From: Theobroma cacao | Taxonomy: Eukaryota; Streptophyta; Magnoliopsida; Malvales; Malvaceae | DNA: 64,000 bases | Assembly (NCBI RefSeq): GCF_000208745.1 | Contig: NC_030850.1 | Span: 15,786,443-15,850,442 of the forward strand | Reading direction: 5' to 3' | In this document: positions 11,269-20,705 of the stretch, one piece after another | Layout of the letters: each line of letters begins with the position of its first letter | Position numbering within the stretch: the stretch's first letter is position 1 | Notes under the pieces: generated by a model | What the model saw: only the letters and a program-made list of their open reading frames with translations | Databases searched by the model: none | What the model was told of the DNA's origin: nothing | Program-made: the position numbers and the translations under genes

Positions 11269-14197
11269 TGTCAAACCCTGTTCTATAAAATAATTACGAC
11301 GTCAGTTACATGCTCAATAGAATGGTTACATATTTAGGAAGTTTGAGAAATCGTTAAAAGACGATATTACCCCTAATGGTATCATTAAGTCGATTAACCT
11401 TCAACTAGTTCAAATAGGAATTTTAAGGAGAAATTAAGAGTTTCACAATTTACGGATGACTCAAAATGGTAATTCAGAGTTCGAGGATCAATTTGGAGTC
11501 AAACTGAAATTTTCACTATCTAGGCGTAAAATGGTCATTTGCCATTTGGGGACAAAATGAAAATTTTTAGAAAAGATTTTTTTAGTCAATTTGACTTATT
11601 GGAGTATGATTTGAGGTTTAGAAGTGAAAAAGTTTAATTTCAGTGATTTTTAGAGTGTAGGGGTAAAATCGTAATTTTTCCAACTACAGACAAAATTTGA
11701 GATTTTGAGAGAATTTAGATCACATTTGACAAATTGGAGAATGGTATGAGTATAAGGGATGAAAAATATGTCTATGGGCAATTTTTTAGTTTTTGGGGTA
11801 AAATGTAATTTTTGACTTTTACGGGGGTAAAAGTGTAAATTTTAAAAATTACTTCACCAAGACTTTGGATAAGTCTGAGAATTTTATCTAAGTTATGGAT
11901 ATTTGAAGGAATAATGTGTGGTGGAGATTTAAAGCTTAAAAGATAAGAATTTTTAAAAATGGACCAATAATGTAGTGACATGTGGCAAGTTTAGGTTATT
12001 ATATTATTTAACTATAAAAATCAGCCCACACCACCATTTTCTCTTCATTTGGCTGGCCATAGCAAGAAAACAAAGGGGAAAAGAAAAACAAAAATCTTGG
12101 TGGAGAAATTCAAGGGAAAATTGGTGAAAATTCAAGGAAACAAGTGACAAAAGGTAAAATTTCTTGATTTTGACTTGTGATCTACCTTTCCCATGCTTTT
12201 CTCATTATTTTTCATGGTTAGATTTCATGTTTTAATGGTGAATTCATGGCTGCCCAAATGGGTATGGAGAGAGAATGAAGTTAGATTAATTTGATTTTAA
12301 GTTATGTTAGTGTTTTAAGTTAGTTTAGCATATTTAGAAACAAAACAACAGGAAAAGAATTCATTTTCCTCCATTACCATTATTGGCTGAATTTTTTAGG
12401 GGAATATTGGCTGCTGATCTTGATGTTTATTTGAGGAATTATGATGAATAATGATGAATTATGAGCCTAGAAAAATAATGAGAATTTTTGGAGCAAAAAT
12501 ACGAATTTTTACCCACTAGGGGTATTTTTGTAATTTGCTATCGACTGATAATTTGCACCACACTGAGGAACATTAAGTCAATTTGGGTGCAATTGAGGTA
12601 TAGAAACTGAAAAAAATTAATTTGGGATTAAATTGGACGCGTTAGTAATTTAATCGGGTAATAGGCTGAATTAGGTCAGCACCGCATTTAAGCGGTAGTC
12701 GGATAAGTTGCATGTCATATCATACATATACACCGAGCCTGAATTGATTTTATAATGGTCAAGCATTAATGTGGTGAATTATGTATTGTACATTGTGGAT
12801 AGGTGGTGAGCAAATTACACTAGTAAAAGTATAGAGATTGTGCTTGAAGATTGGGGTTAGGAGTATATCGACTCCTAGAACTGTGAGTGGACAATTTATC
12901 GTCTTAAATATCTAGAGTAATTATACTTATTTGATGCTTTTATTGAATGGTGAGTTTAAACTATAAAATATTATGTTTTCCAATTAAAATATTTTTTAAT
13001 AAAAATGAGATTTATACTAGTTTTGAAATCAAATATTGTTTTGGGAAAATTAAGTATATGGAGACTGTGTTGAATTTATGATTTTATATGTTATTGAAAT
13101 TGTGGCTTATGACACTATAGTAGCATGATGGCTAAATTTTTGGGGTTGGCATTAAAATATGTGAACAGGTTTGGATTGGTCTCGGTAGACTGGATTAAAT
13201 TTTATTCACCATATTATGCTACTGGAAATTTTATGGGTCTGGTGGTATATTAAACGGTCACTGCAGTGGTGGGGGTTTCCGTGGATTGCCTATAAGAGGG
13301 GCACGGTAACCTAATTATATAACTACCTCCGGGGGGAGATGTTGGATGAAGTATCTCCTGAGGTATGATTTGAGTGCACCTCACGTTCGGGCCACCACTT
13401 GAGAGTGAGACTCAGCCAACGCTAAGGAACGGCTATGTGTCAGATGTGAAAACATGTTTATGGGTATGGGTCATTGAACAGCTTTGGCGGTCTCAGTGGG
13501 ATACCTTGACGAATGTACCCACTAGAATGATTCTGGCAGGGGCCAAGTTTAAGAAATTCATAAGCCGAGAAATTTTGATGAAAGGAAATTGTTTGGTATA
13601 GATTGAAATGAATTTTGTGTTATGAACATTATTGAGATATAACGTTTTTATATTGTCTCCATCTACTCGGCTTTAGATGCTTTTGATGGTAATTGTTTAC
13701 TCACTGGGATTATGCAATCATAATCTCACCCCTCTTCCTATCCATTTTTCAGGCTCAGGACAGTTTGTTGATAGTTGATTAAGACGAGAATTAATCTCGG
13801 AGTTGCATCCTAGAAAGTAAGGGTTCGTAGTGTTACATTTTCTTAGTCAGTTGAGGGCTCACGTGTCACTGTAAAAGTAATTTTATTCTTCAGTTATTTG
13901 ATTTAAAGTATGTATGAATATATTTAGCTTTTACACCATATTTTTGGCGAGTTTCAGTATTTTCGAAGAAAAATGACGAAAATACCCCTATGAGCCAGAA
14001 AGTAATATTTTATTGTTTTGATTTGGAAATGACTTATAATTTCTTGAAATGTGAGATTTAATAACTGTTGCTCATCGGTGAGATGCAGAAGCTGATGCTA
14101 AGCCTTGTGGGGTTTCGATCAGCATTCGGGGTATTAAGTGCCTATCGGGACGTCGCGGTGGTTGTCACGGGCTCGATGAGAGTTCCGGGTCGTGACA
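11269..14197 (+). mobile_element. Solo LTR of a Gypsy family, 2,929 bp
   Basis: The block starts TGTCAAACCC and ends GGGTCGTGACA, with ATATA immediately before (11,264-11,268) and after (14,198-14,202), a 5-bp target duplication. No gag-pol is attached, so it is the product of recombination between the two LTRs of a former element. The same family, inverted, occurs at 61,361-64,000. The terminal part is also recognisably similar to the LTR of the 11-kb Gypsy element at 20,706. Short ORFs inside, such as 13,374-13,601, are not considered genes. Confidence 0.85.
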
Positions 14198-14385
14198 ATA
14201 TATACATAAAGAGAAGTTGTGAGATTAGAACTGCTTGAAACGTAGATATATTTTTTTAATTTCATGTAATTAAGGACAAACCTATATTGTTAATTAAATT
14301 ATTCATGAAACTATGATTATTAATTAACTTATAATATCTTTTAATATATATTTTATATATTGTGTTAATTTATAAGGAATATAAT

Positions 14386-14691
14386 TTTTTTATAAGGCAT
14401 CGTTTCATGGATATATAAATTTGTACAGTAACAATAAGGGAACCAAAAAAACCTTGTCATAAAAGCAGAAAACATATTAACAGCCTTAGTGCCTATACAT
14501 AATCAAGGGCAAGATCTGTAACCAATAAAACATAAGGAAAAAGAATCCCTGATACTTTTGAATTTGACACCATGAGAAAACAAGATTGTAAAAACAGAGA
14601 GCTTCGATCTTCAACTCAAGCAACGGGATAGTCAAAAACACATCAATAAGACAAGATTACAAAGAAAGAGAGTTCCGATCTGTAGCTCTAA
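14386..14691 (-). mobile_element. 306-bp poly(A) retroposon or LINE 3' fragment
   Basis: Flanked by AAGGAATATAAT at 14,374-14,385 and 14,692-14,703. Read on the - strand it ends in an A-run (T-run on +, 14,385-14,391), as for a SINE, a 5'-truncated LINE or a processed transcript. Internally it has a two-fold imperfect repeat around GATCGGAACTCTC / GATCGAAGCTCTC. Copy 1 of the surrounding tandem repeat (about 11,120-11,150) has the site empty, with one copy of the 12-mer. Confidence 0.7.
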
Positions 14692-14864
14692 AAGGAATAT
14701 AATTACTATTATATATATATATATATATACATTTAGTATATATACTTTAAACATAAACATATTTACTTTCTATTTTGAGTTAACATTACAAAATTATAAC
14801 TTATAAAATTATTAATTATAATATATATACATAAAGAGAAGTTGTGAGATTAGAATATTTTTAG

Positions 14865-15371
14865 TGTCATGGATCCCACATCACTAAAAGATGGGGTGGG
14901 TCTTGGGTATATAAACATGGACCTTCCACCACCTATCAAGCATGTCTTTTCAGATGAGAATGTGGCCTCATGATTTATAGACTGACTTAAACTCTATTGT
15001 CAGAGTTTAAAGGTACACGAAGTTAGGCTTAAATTATGACCCATGACGTTTGGTATCAAAGCAAACCCAAATCTTTACTATTATGAGACTCCCATGAAAG
15101 ATACAAAGGTCAAGTTAAACTTAGACTAGTGTAATAGTTTATCTTCTCTATGGGTAAAAAGCTAGTGCAACGAGGGCATTGCGTAATTGGGTGGGGTCAA
15201 TGGTCACGAATCCCACATCACTAAGAAATGGGGTGGGTCATGGGCCTTCCACCATCTATCAAGCATTTCTTTTGGATTGGAAATGTGGGCTTGTGATTTA
15301 TAGGCTTACTTAAACTCTATTTTTAGAGTTTAAAGCCACACGAGGTTAGGCTTAAAGTCTGGCACGTGACA
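14865..15371 (+). mobile_element. TRIM (miniature LTR retrotransposon), 507 bp
   Basis: Two similar terminal repeats, 14,865-15,048 (starts TGTCATGGATCCCACATC) and 15,201-15,371 (starts TGGTCACGAATCCCACATC, ends GTGACA), flank a 152-bp centre with no ORF. Immediately after the first repeat lies TGGTATCAAAGC (15,051-15,062), a primer site for initiator Met-tRNA. GGGTGGGG (15,189-15,196) before the second repeat serves as polypurine tract. The flanks TTTAG and TTTGG could be a target duplication with one transition. Such elements depend on enzymes of other LTR elements. Confidence 0.75.
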
Positions 15372-15432
15372 TTTGGAACCGAGCTATATTTTTAATTTCA
15401 TGTAATTAAGGACAAACCTATAGAGTTAATTA

Positions 15433-15504
15433 AACTTGTAATGTTGTTGCCTTGTTGTAAACTTGTAATGTTGTTGCCTTGTTGTAAACTTGTAATGTTG
15501 TTTA
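15433..15504. repeat. 27-bp tandem repeat, about 2.6 copies
   Basis: Copies at 15,433-15,459, 15,460-15,486 and a partial one from 15,487, each built around AACTTGTAATGTTGTTGCC. No coding potential. Confidence 0.85.
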
Positions 15505-15853
15505 AGTTATTATTTGGATATTTGTTTTTAGTTATTTAGATTGACATTTGAGATATTTATTTTTTATTATTTAAATATAAATGTTGTTGTTTATGTGCTT
15601 TTCATTAGTGAATTATATGGAATATGGATGGAAAATATTGTTGTATATGGATACGGGTACAAATTTGGGTTCGGGCTATTAGTTGTAAAATGATCATAGT
15701 TTTGATTATAGAAAAATTATCAAATTTACTCGAACACTATTTGAATGATCTTTGACAAATTCTTGAAATGATTTAGCTCTCATACATTTATTCTTACATG
15801 ATTACCAGCTTGATTATTTTAGCTGCATGAATTCTTATAGCCATTGAATTATC
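15505..15853. other. AT-rich sequence shared with 60,785-60,965
   Basis: No gene. From about 15,690 the sequence matches that around 60,785 (AGTTTTGATTAT, then GAAATGATTTA and CATACATTT). The homology continues across the Copia insertion at about 37,260-37,300, which shows this flank is part of an older repeat family. Confidence 0.6.
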
Positions 15854-15858
15854 ATACA

Positions 15859-17107
15859 TGTTGGTCCCAAGTAAATATACCAAAGGGGGATGAGTAACAC
15901 TTTTTGGCTCTAACTAAAATTGACTTCTAATTGGGAATAATTATAAGAAAAAATAAAAATTTAAAAAAGAATGAAAAACTAAAAATAGAGCAAACAATCA
16001 CACAAGAATTTATAGTAGTTCGGTCCAAGACCTACATCAACTACCTTATTTGTTCAACCAAGGATTTTCCAAATAATAGCACTATGAATAGTAAAATTCA
16101 CAAGCTTTCACCAAGCTTTTACAATGGCTTTTACTAAGCTCAGCCAAAACTTTTCACAATGATTTTGACCGGAATCAATCAAAACCCAACAATTAACTTT
16201 TGTAGGCTAAGTTAGAACCCATACACCCAATCAAGCAATCCAAGCTTGAATAAATCCCTTAGAGTGTCTCGCACACTCTAAGCATACAAGGAGATGAGAA
16301 ATGAAGGTGTACCTATGATCACTGACTTGATCTAAGTGATACAAAGTGAAGTGCTTATCTCAAATACAAAGATAGGAGTGAAGTGTAGTAAAAGTGCAGA
16401 GAGTTTTTACTAGTTTTTGAGCTTTTTTTGGACTTGGAAGCCTTAATTTTATTTCTAGCCATTGGAAGCCTCTTAAATACTTGAAAATCAGCTCTGATTG
16501 GTGTTAGGCAGTTTTTGACCATTGGAAATAGTTTGGTGGCAGTTCTGGCCATTAATCAGTCTTCTAGTACTCAATTTAAATTTTCTGATAGAATAATCTT
16601 ACTTGACTAACTGCACTCTTAGTCAACTAAGTCGTTTCTGTTTTCAGATCCCAATTTCTGGCAATGAGCACTTAGTCGACTAACTTCCTTCTTAGTCGAT
16701 TAAGTTGTTTCTGTCTTGAAGTCCAAATTTCTAGCAGTAGGCTCTTAGTAAACTAACTTACTTCTTGGTCGATTAAGTTGGTTTTGTCTTGAAGTCTAGA
16801 TTTATGGTAGTGGACTCTTAGTCGACTAACCCATTTCTTGATCGACTAAGTCTTTTCTGTTTCTTAATACTCTTGAGCCCGCCAACATCTGATTCAAATT
16901 TTAGCTGACTAACCCTTTATTATTCAACTAAGGAGCTTCTGTTTTGTTGATCAATTGTGGCTTCCTATACATATAATTTTTGATATGTCCCTTGGAATAA
17001 GTTATTTATCATTGGCATACAATTCTTGTCTTGCATACTCAAAAAGAAATATTAGACACAAATGAATAATAATGTTTTATTATCATAAAAAATTAATGAA
17101 GCCAACA
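15859..17107 (-). repeat. 3' LTR of the Sirevirus-like element (1,249 bp)
   Basis: Starts (sense) TGTTGGCTTCATTAAT at 17,107 and ends TTGGGACCAACA at 15,859. It matches the 5' LTR at 35,999-37,238 over its length with scattered transitions. At 16,590-16,880 it contains about four tandem units of roughly 73 bp, each with words of the type CTTAGTCGACTAA. The polypurine tract AAGGGGAGAT adjoins at 17,108-17,117. Confidence 0.9.
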
Positions 17108-17117
17108 ATCTCCCCTT
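17108..17117 (-). promoter_or_regulatory. Polypurine tract of the Sirevirus-like element
   Basis: AAGGGGAGAT in the sense direction, directly before the 3' LTR. It primes plus-strand synthesis in LTR elements. Confidence 0.75.
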
Positions 17118-17800
17118 GTTTGATGACGACAAAACATTCCTTAATTAATAGTGCAGTGTCCATTTAATCTTTTTAGTTCTGCACAAAAAAATGAGAATTT
17201 TTCCCCTAAGTGAGTGCTCCCCCTTAGTGTGTGCTTATTTTACTTATTCATTTCAATAAATTTTTATTTATGTCATACAGACAATGACATTAGACATTCA
17301 GAATATATTTATGTTGACATATAATGTGATCAACAATAGGTGACTGGTTGACAAAATATCATTAATATTTCAGCTGTGTCTGTCAATAACATATTGTTAC
17401 CAGATTTTATCTATACCATTTTTCATTCAACAAACATAGTATAATTTACATCCATATACATTCACAAACATAATCCATTCACATTCCATTCACAATATCA
17501 TTGACAGAAATTGGTTATCATCATAACAGCCTAATATCAGTACCAATTCTCAAAACAGTAGCAAACAAACTCAAGAACAAATTTAACCATCAGCAAACAA
17601 ATAATATAAGCAGCTTAACAGCATCTCATTTTCAACACAATAACATAAACCACAAAGTTAAATCTAGATGTTCAATTGACAACAGAACAAAAACAACAGA
17701 AAAAAATAATCATTGTTTTGTTCCTAAACTGCCCCTAGTTCTCCCTTAAACTTTTTACCATAATTCTCCCCCTTTTTGTCATCTCAAATCCTAAGGAGGC

Positions 17801-19669
17801 TCAATCATCTTCTGAAGAGGGTGAAGGGGTAGATTCATCCATGCAATAAAAAACATTAAGGGGTTTAAGAGATGGTTCTGGAGGTGATTTATGTGGTGAG
17901 GGTTCAGGGGATGATTTATTAGAAATTTCAAGGGGTTCTTGAGGAGAAAAGATGGCTGATGGTCTTGCTTTTTCAACTATTCTAGAGGATTTCCTTCTCT
18001 TGAGGAATTTGGTCTTGGTTGCCATTGTCTTCATGCCTTTACCAGATGGTTTAGACTTGGCTTGTGGAGCAGCAACAACTTTTTCTTTTCCTTTCCCATA
18101 TTATTCCTCTGTAACTGAAGCTGGTTCAGGGGATTCTCTTAGAGATACTGACTTTTGTGTATTCCCTTTAGCTGCTTCCTTTATAGCTTGTTCTTCTCTA
18201 ACCATTTAGTGGAAGACATCCATTATTAAGACTTCCTCTGAATTGAGAAGATAAGGTTGCTCTTGCTGTGGTTCATGATGAGATGGAGAATTTTCATCAT
18301 ATGAGTCAAGCACCTTGGTATCTTGTTCTGATTCGGCTTTCTTTTGTGGCTCAAGTGAGGAGGATTTCCTTGGTTGATCAACTTTAGGTTTATGACCCTC
18401 GGCTTGAAAGGTAAAGCCTTCAGCATCCTGTCTTGCTGGTGCAGGGCTTGTTGTGGTAGAAGTGTCTGTAGCTGCAGGTTCAGTAGGCATTTTTCCTTTT
18501 TCCTTCAGCACTTTTTTTAGTTCTGCCAATTTTTCTTCAATTTTCTGCATCCTCACAGCCTGATTAGTAAGCTTTCCATCCATTCACATGAGTAGATTGA
18601 AAACCATTTCATTAAAAAACTGTGAAGGGGATGCCTCTGACTGAACAAGGAGAAAAGACTCTCCTCTTAGAGTGACCTTGGAGGTTTTAACAAATTTTTC
18701 TCCATCAAGCTTATACCCCATCTTAGGCAGACTCCCAAGGTAAATAGCTTGGTCTCTGCTCTTCACTTTATCCGATTCATACCTAGAGCTACAAATTCCC
18801 TTTTTCTGTACCAATGATGTAATGATATTTCCATAAGGCAGATTTATTTTTTTCAGTCGACAAACTCCTCTCATTCTCTCAATCATGAATCTGCCTAGAT
18901 TAAGTGGAGCACCATTGAAGGCATGCTCCATTAGCCATAAGTCTTGAAGACTAATGTAGCTAAAACTGCCACCTCTTCCATGAATGTTAGCAACAATAAA
19001 GTAATGGAAAATTCTAATTTGTAGACTTTTAGTTAGACCAACATTACTCTTTGATGAATATTTTTCTTTCCTCCCTGTAATTATCTCCCACAAAGAAGTG
19101 GGATCATAGTTTTTAGGCATTTTAAAGTCACCATTTTCACTTTCAATTTTAAGCAGATTTCCTAAATCAGGAGCAATTACAACAAATTCCTTTCCATTTA
19201 AAAAGACATTCAGACTATCATCAATATAATCATCAGAATCCTCAAGTTCATCCTTATCTAAGGCTATGCTAGCATAAAATTCTTTCACCAAACTAACACT
19301 ATAGGTTCAATTCTTAAAAGTGCTAAAATCCTTCAGTTTCATTTCTTCAAAATAACATGATAAAACAACTTGAAATTCAGGTGACTCATCAAAACTACTC
19401 CAATCAATAAATTACCACAAGTAATAGGGGCATTCTCTATCTTTTTTGAACCTATCCTCACGAAATTTATTTCTAAATTTTGAGAATGAAGTTTTACCTT
19501 TCTTGGATGATTTTTCTTTCTCTTTCTTCTTCTCAAATTTATGTTTATTCTCTGTTGGCTTTTTCTCAATTTTCTGAACCACAAAGGCAGACTCAATCTT
19601 TTTCTTCTCTTTCTGTATTTCAACTTGTGGATTGTCCTCCATTGGCTGCTTCCCCTTTTTCTTTTCCAA
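17801..19669 (-). pseudogene. Extra 3' ORF of the Sirevirus-like element (plant transposon protein-like domain)
   Basis: One - strand frame runs from ATG at 19,669 to the stop at 17,801, about 620 codons, with a few internal stops (ends at 19,412, near 19,295, 18,584, 18,206 and one near 18,100). The N-terminus is Lys/Glu-rich (MEKKKGKQPMEDNPQ). The middle, about 19,290-18,640, resembles the domain called putative plant transposon protein (Transposase_32-like): SYISLQDLWLMEHAF, LPYGNIITSLVQKKGI. Next is a likely coiled coil (MQKIEEKLAELKKVLKEKG). The C-terminal part is Ser/Pro/Lys-rich with a basic patch KFLKRRKSSR. It has the element's orientation and lies between RNase H and the 3' LTR, the place of the env-like ORF in sireviruses. 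No clear membrane segment is seen. Function unknown. Confidence 0.7.
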
Positions 19670-19719
19670 AGTGTCTTGAGATTATCCCAATTTTGCCATT
19701 TGGTTTAAGAGATTTTTGA

Positions 19720-20085
19720 TTCAGGGTTTTGTAAGTTTGTGAGGGGTGGGTTTCAGTTTCAGGTGGATTAGTTTCAGAAGAAAGAAAATGTAGAGAAAAT
19801 GAGTTAAGGGCAGTTTAATTTTCTCAAAGACCTTTTATCTCCCCCTCTTTAAATATAATTAGCAGTTTCCTATTTCAAAATTTGAAAATTTTCCTTTAAA
19901 CTTAGTTTTTGCTCTGTTTTATTACCTAGTAAATAGTTTCTTTCCATTATTTTATTCCTCCTTCCTTTAACTAACTAAGTCTTATTATTTAAAGAGACAG
20001 AATGCTTTTAGTTGATTAAATGACTCTCTTAGTCAACTAAGTGCCTATTGTCTTTTGAGAAAATTTTAGAATTTTTCTTAAAGCT
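19720..20085 (-). other. Spacer between RNase H and the extra ORF
   Basis: AT-rich, no ORF. It may act as leader for the downstream ORF. Words such as CTTAGTCAACTAAGT near 20,030 echo the motif of the LTR repeat. Confidence 0.4.
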
Positions 20086-20705
20086 CCTGCACATTAACCA
20101 TTCTTAAATTTCTCCTAATCTCACAAAATCTTTCCTCATTCAAAGGCTTCATGAATATGTCAGCTAATGGTTGTAGAGTATTAACAAACTTAATCTTAAT
20201 ATCACCTTTCACTACATGATCTCTAACAAAGTGATGCCTAATCTCGATATGCTTAGTCCTAGAATGCTGTATAGGATTTTTTGAAAAATTGATTTCATTT
20301 GTATTATCACAGTATATTGGTACGTTATTTATTGTTACTCCAAAGTCTTTTAGTTGTTGTTTAATCTACAAGATTTGGGCATAACAACTTCCTAGAGAAA
20401 TATATTCAACTTCAATTGTAGAGAGAGCAACTGAATTCCGTTTTTTAATTGACCATGGCACAAGCATACTACCTAAAAACTGGCAGGTTCCACTAGTGCT
20501 CTTTCTATCAGTTTTGCTTCCAGCAAAATTTGCATCTAAATATCCAACTAGATTAAAGGATGATTCTTTAGGATACCATATTCCTAAAGTTTGTGTATCG
20601 AAAAGGTATCTAAAAATTCTTTTAACAGCAGTCAAGTGTGATTCCTTGGGTTAAGATTTAAAACGAGCACGCAAATATACACTAGATTGGTTATCAGGCC
20701 TGTTG
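20086..20705 (-). pseudogene. Copia RNase H (C-terminal pol), separated from its RT by the Gypsy insertion
   Basis: Sense reading enters at 20,705 and gives AVKRIFRYLFDTQTLGIWY, GYLDANFAGSKTDRKSTSG, SVALSTIEVEYISLG, then IYCDNT and TKHIEIRHHFVRDHV down to about 20,090. These are standard Copia RNase H motifs (first catalytic Asp in GYLDANFAG). A TAG stop interrupts the reading near 20,366. The 5' continuation is at 31,758. Confidence 0.85.

Larger units (their letters stand above)
10996..15432. repeat. AT-rich tandem repeat (about 0.32-kb unit), three partial copies hosting three insertions
   Basis: The unit opens with TTTAATTTCATGTAATTAAG and ends with CATAAAGAGAAGTTGTGAG. Copy 1 is 10,996-11,268 plus 14,198-14,250, split by a solo LTR. 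Copy 2 is 14,251-14,864, carrying a 306-bp insertion. Copy 3 starts at 15,388, after a TRIM, and is lost by about 15,432. Copies are easily aligned by eye across the insertions, so copy 1 acts as an empty-site reference for copy 2 and vice versa. Confidence 0.75.

Noticed and set aside
13374..13601. 75-codon ORF inside the solo LTR
   Set aside because: The frame is not kept in the related LTR at 61,361; LTR sequence only.
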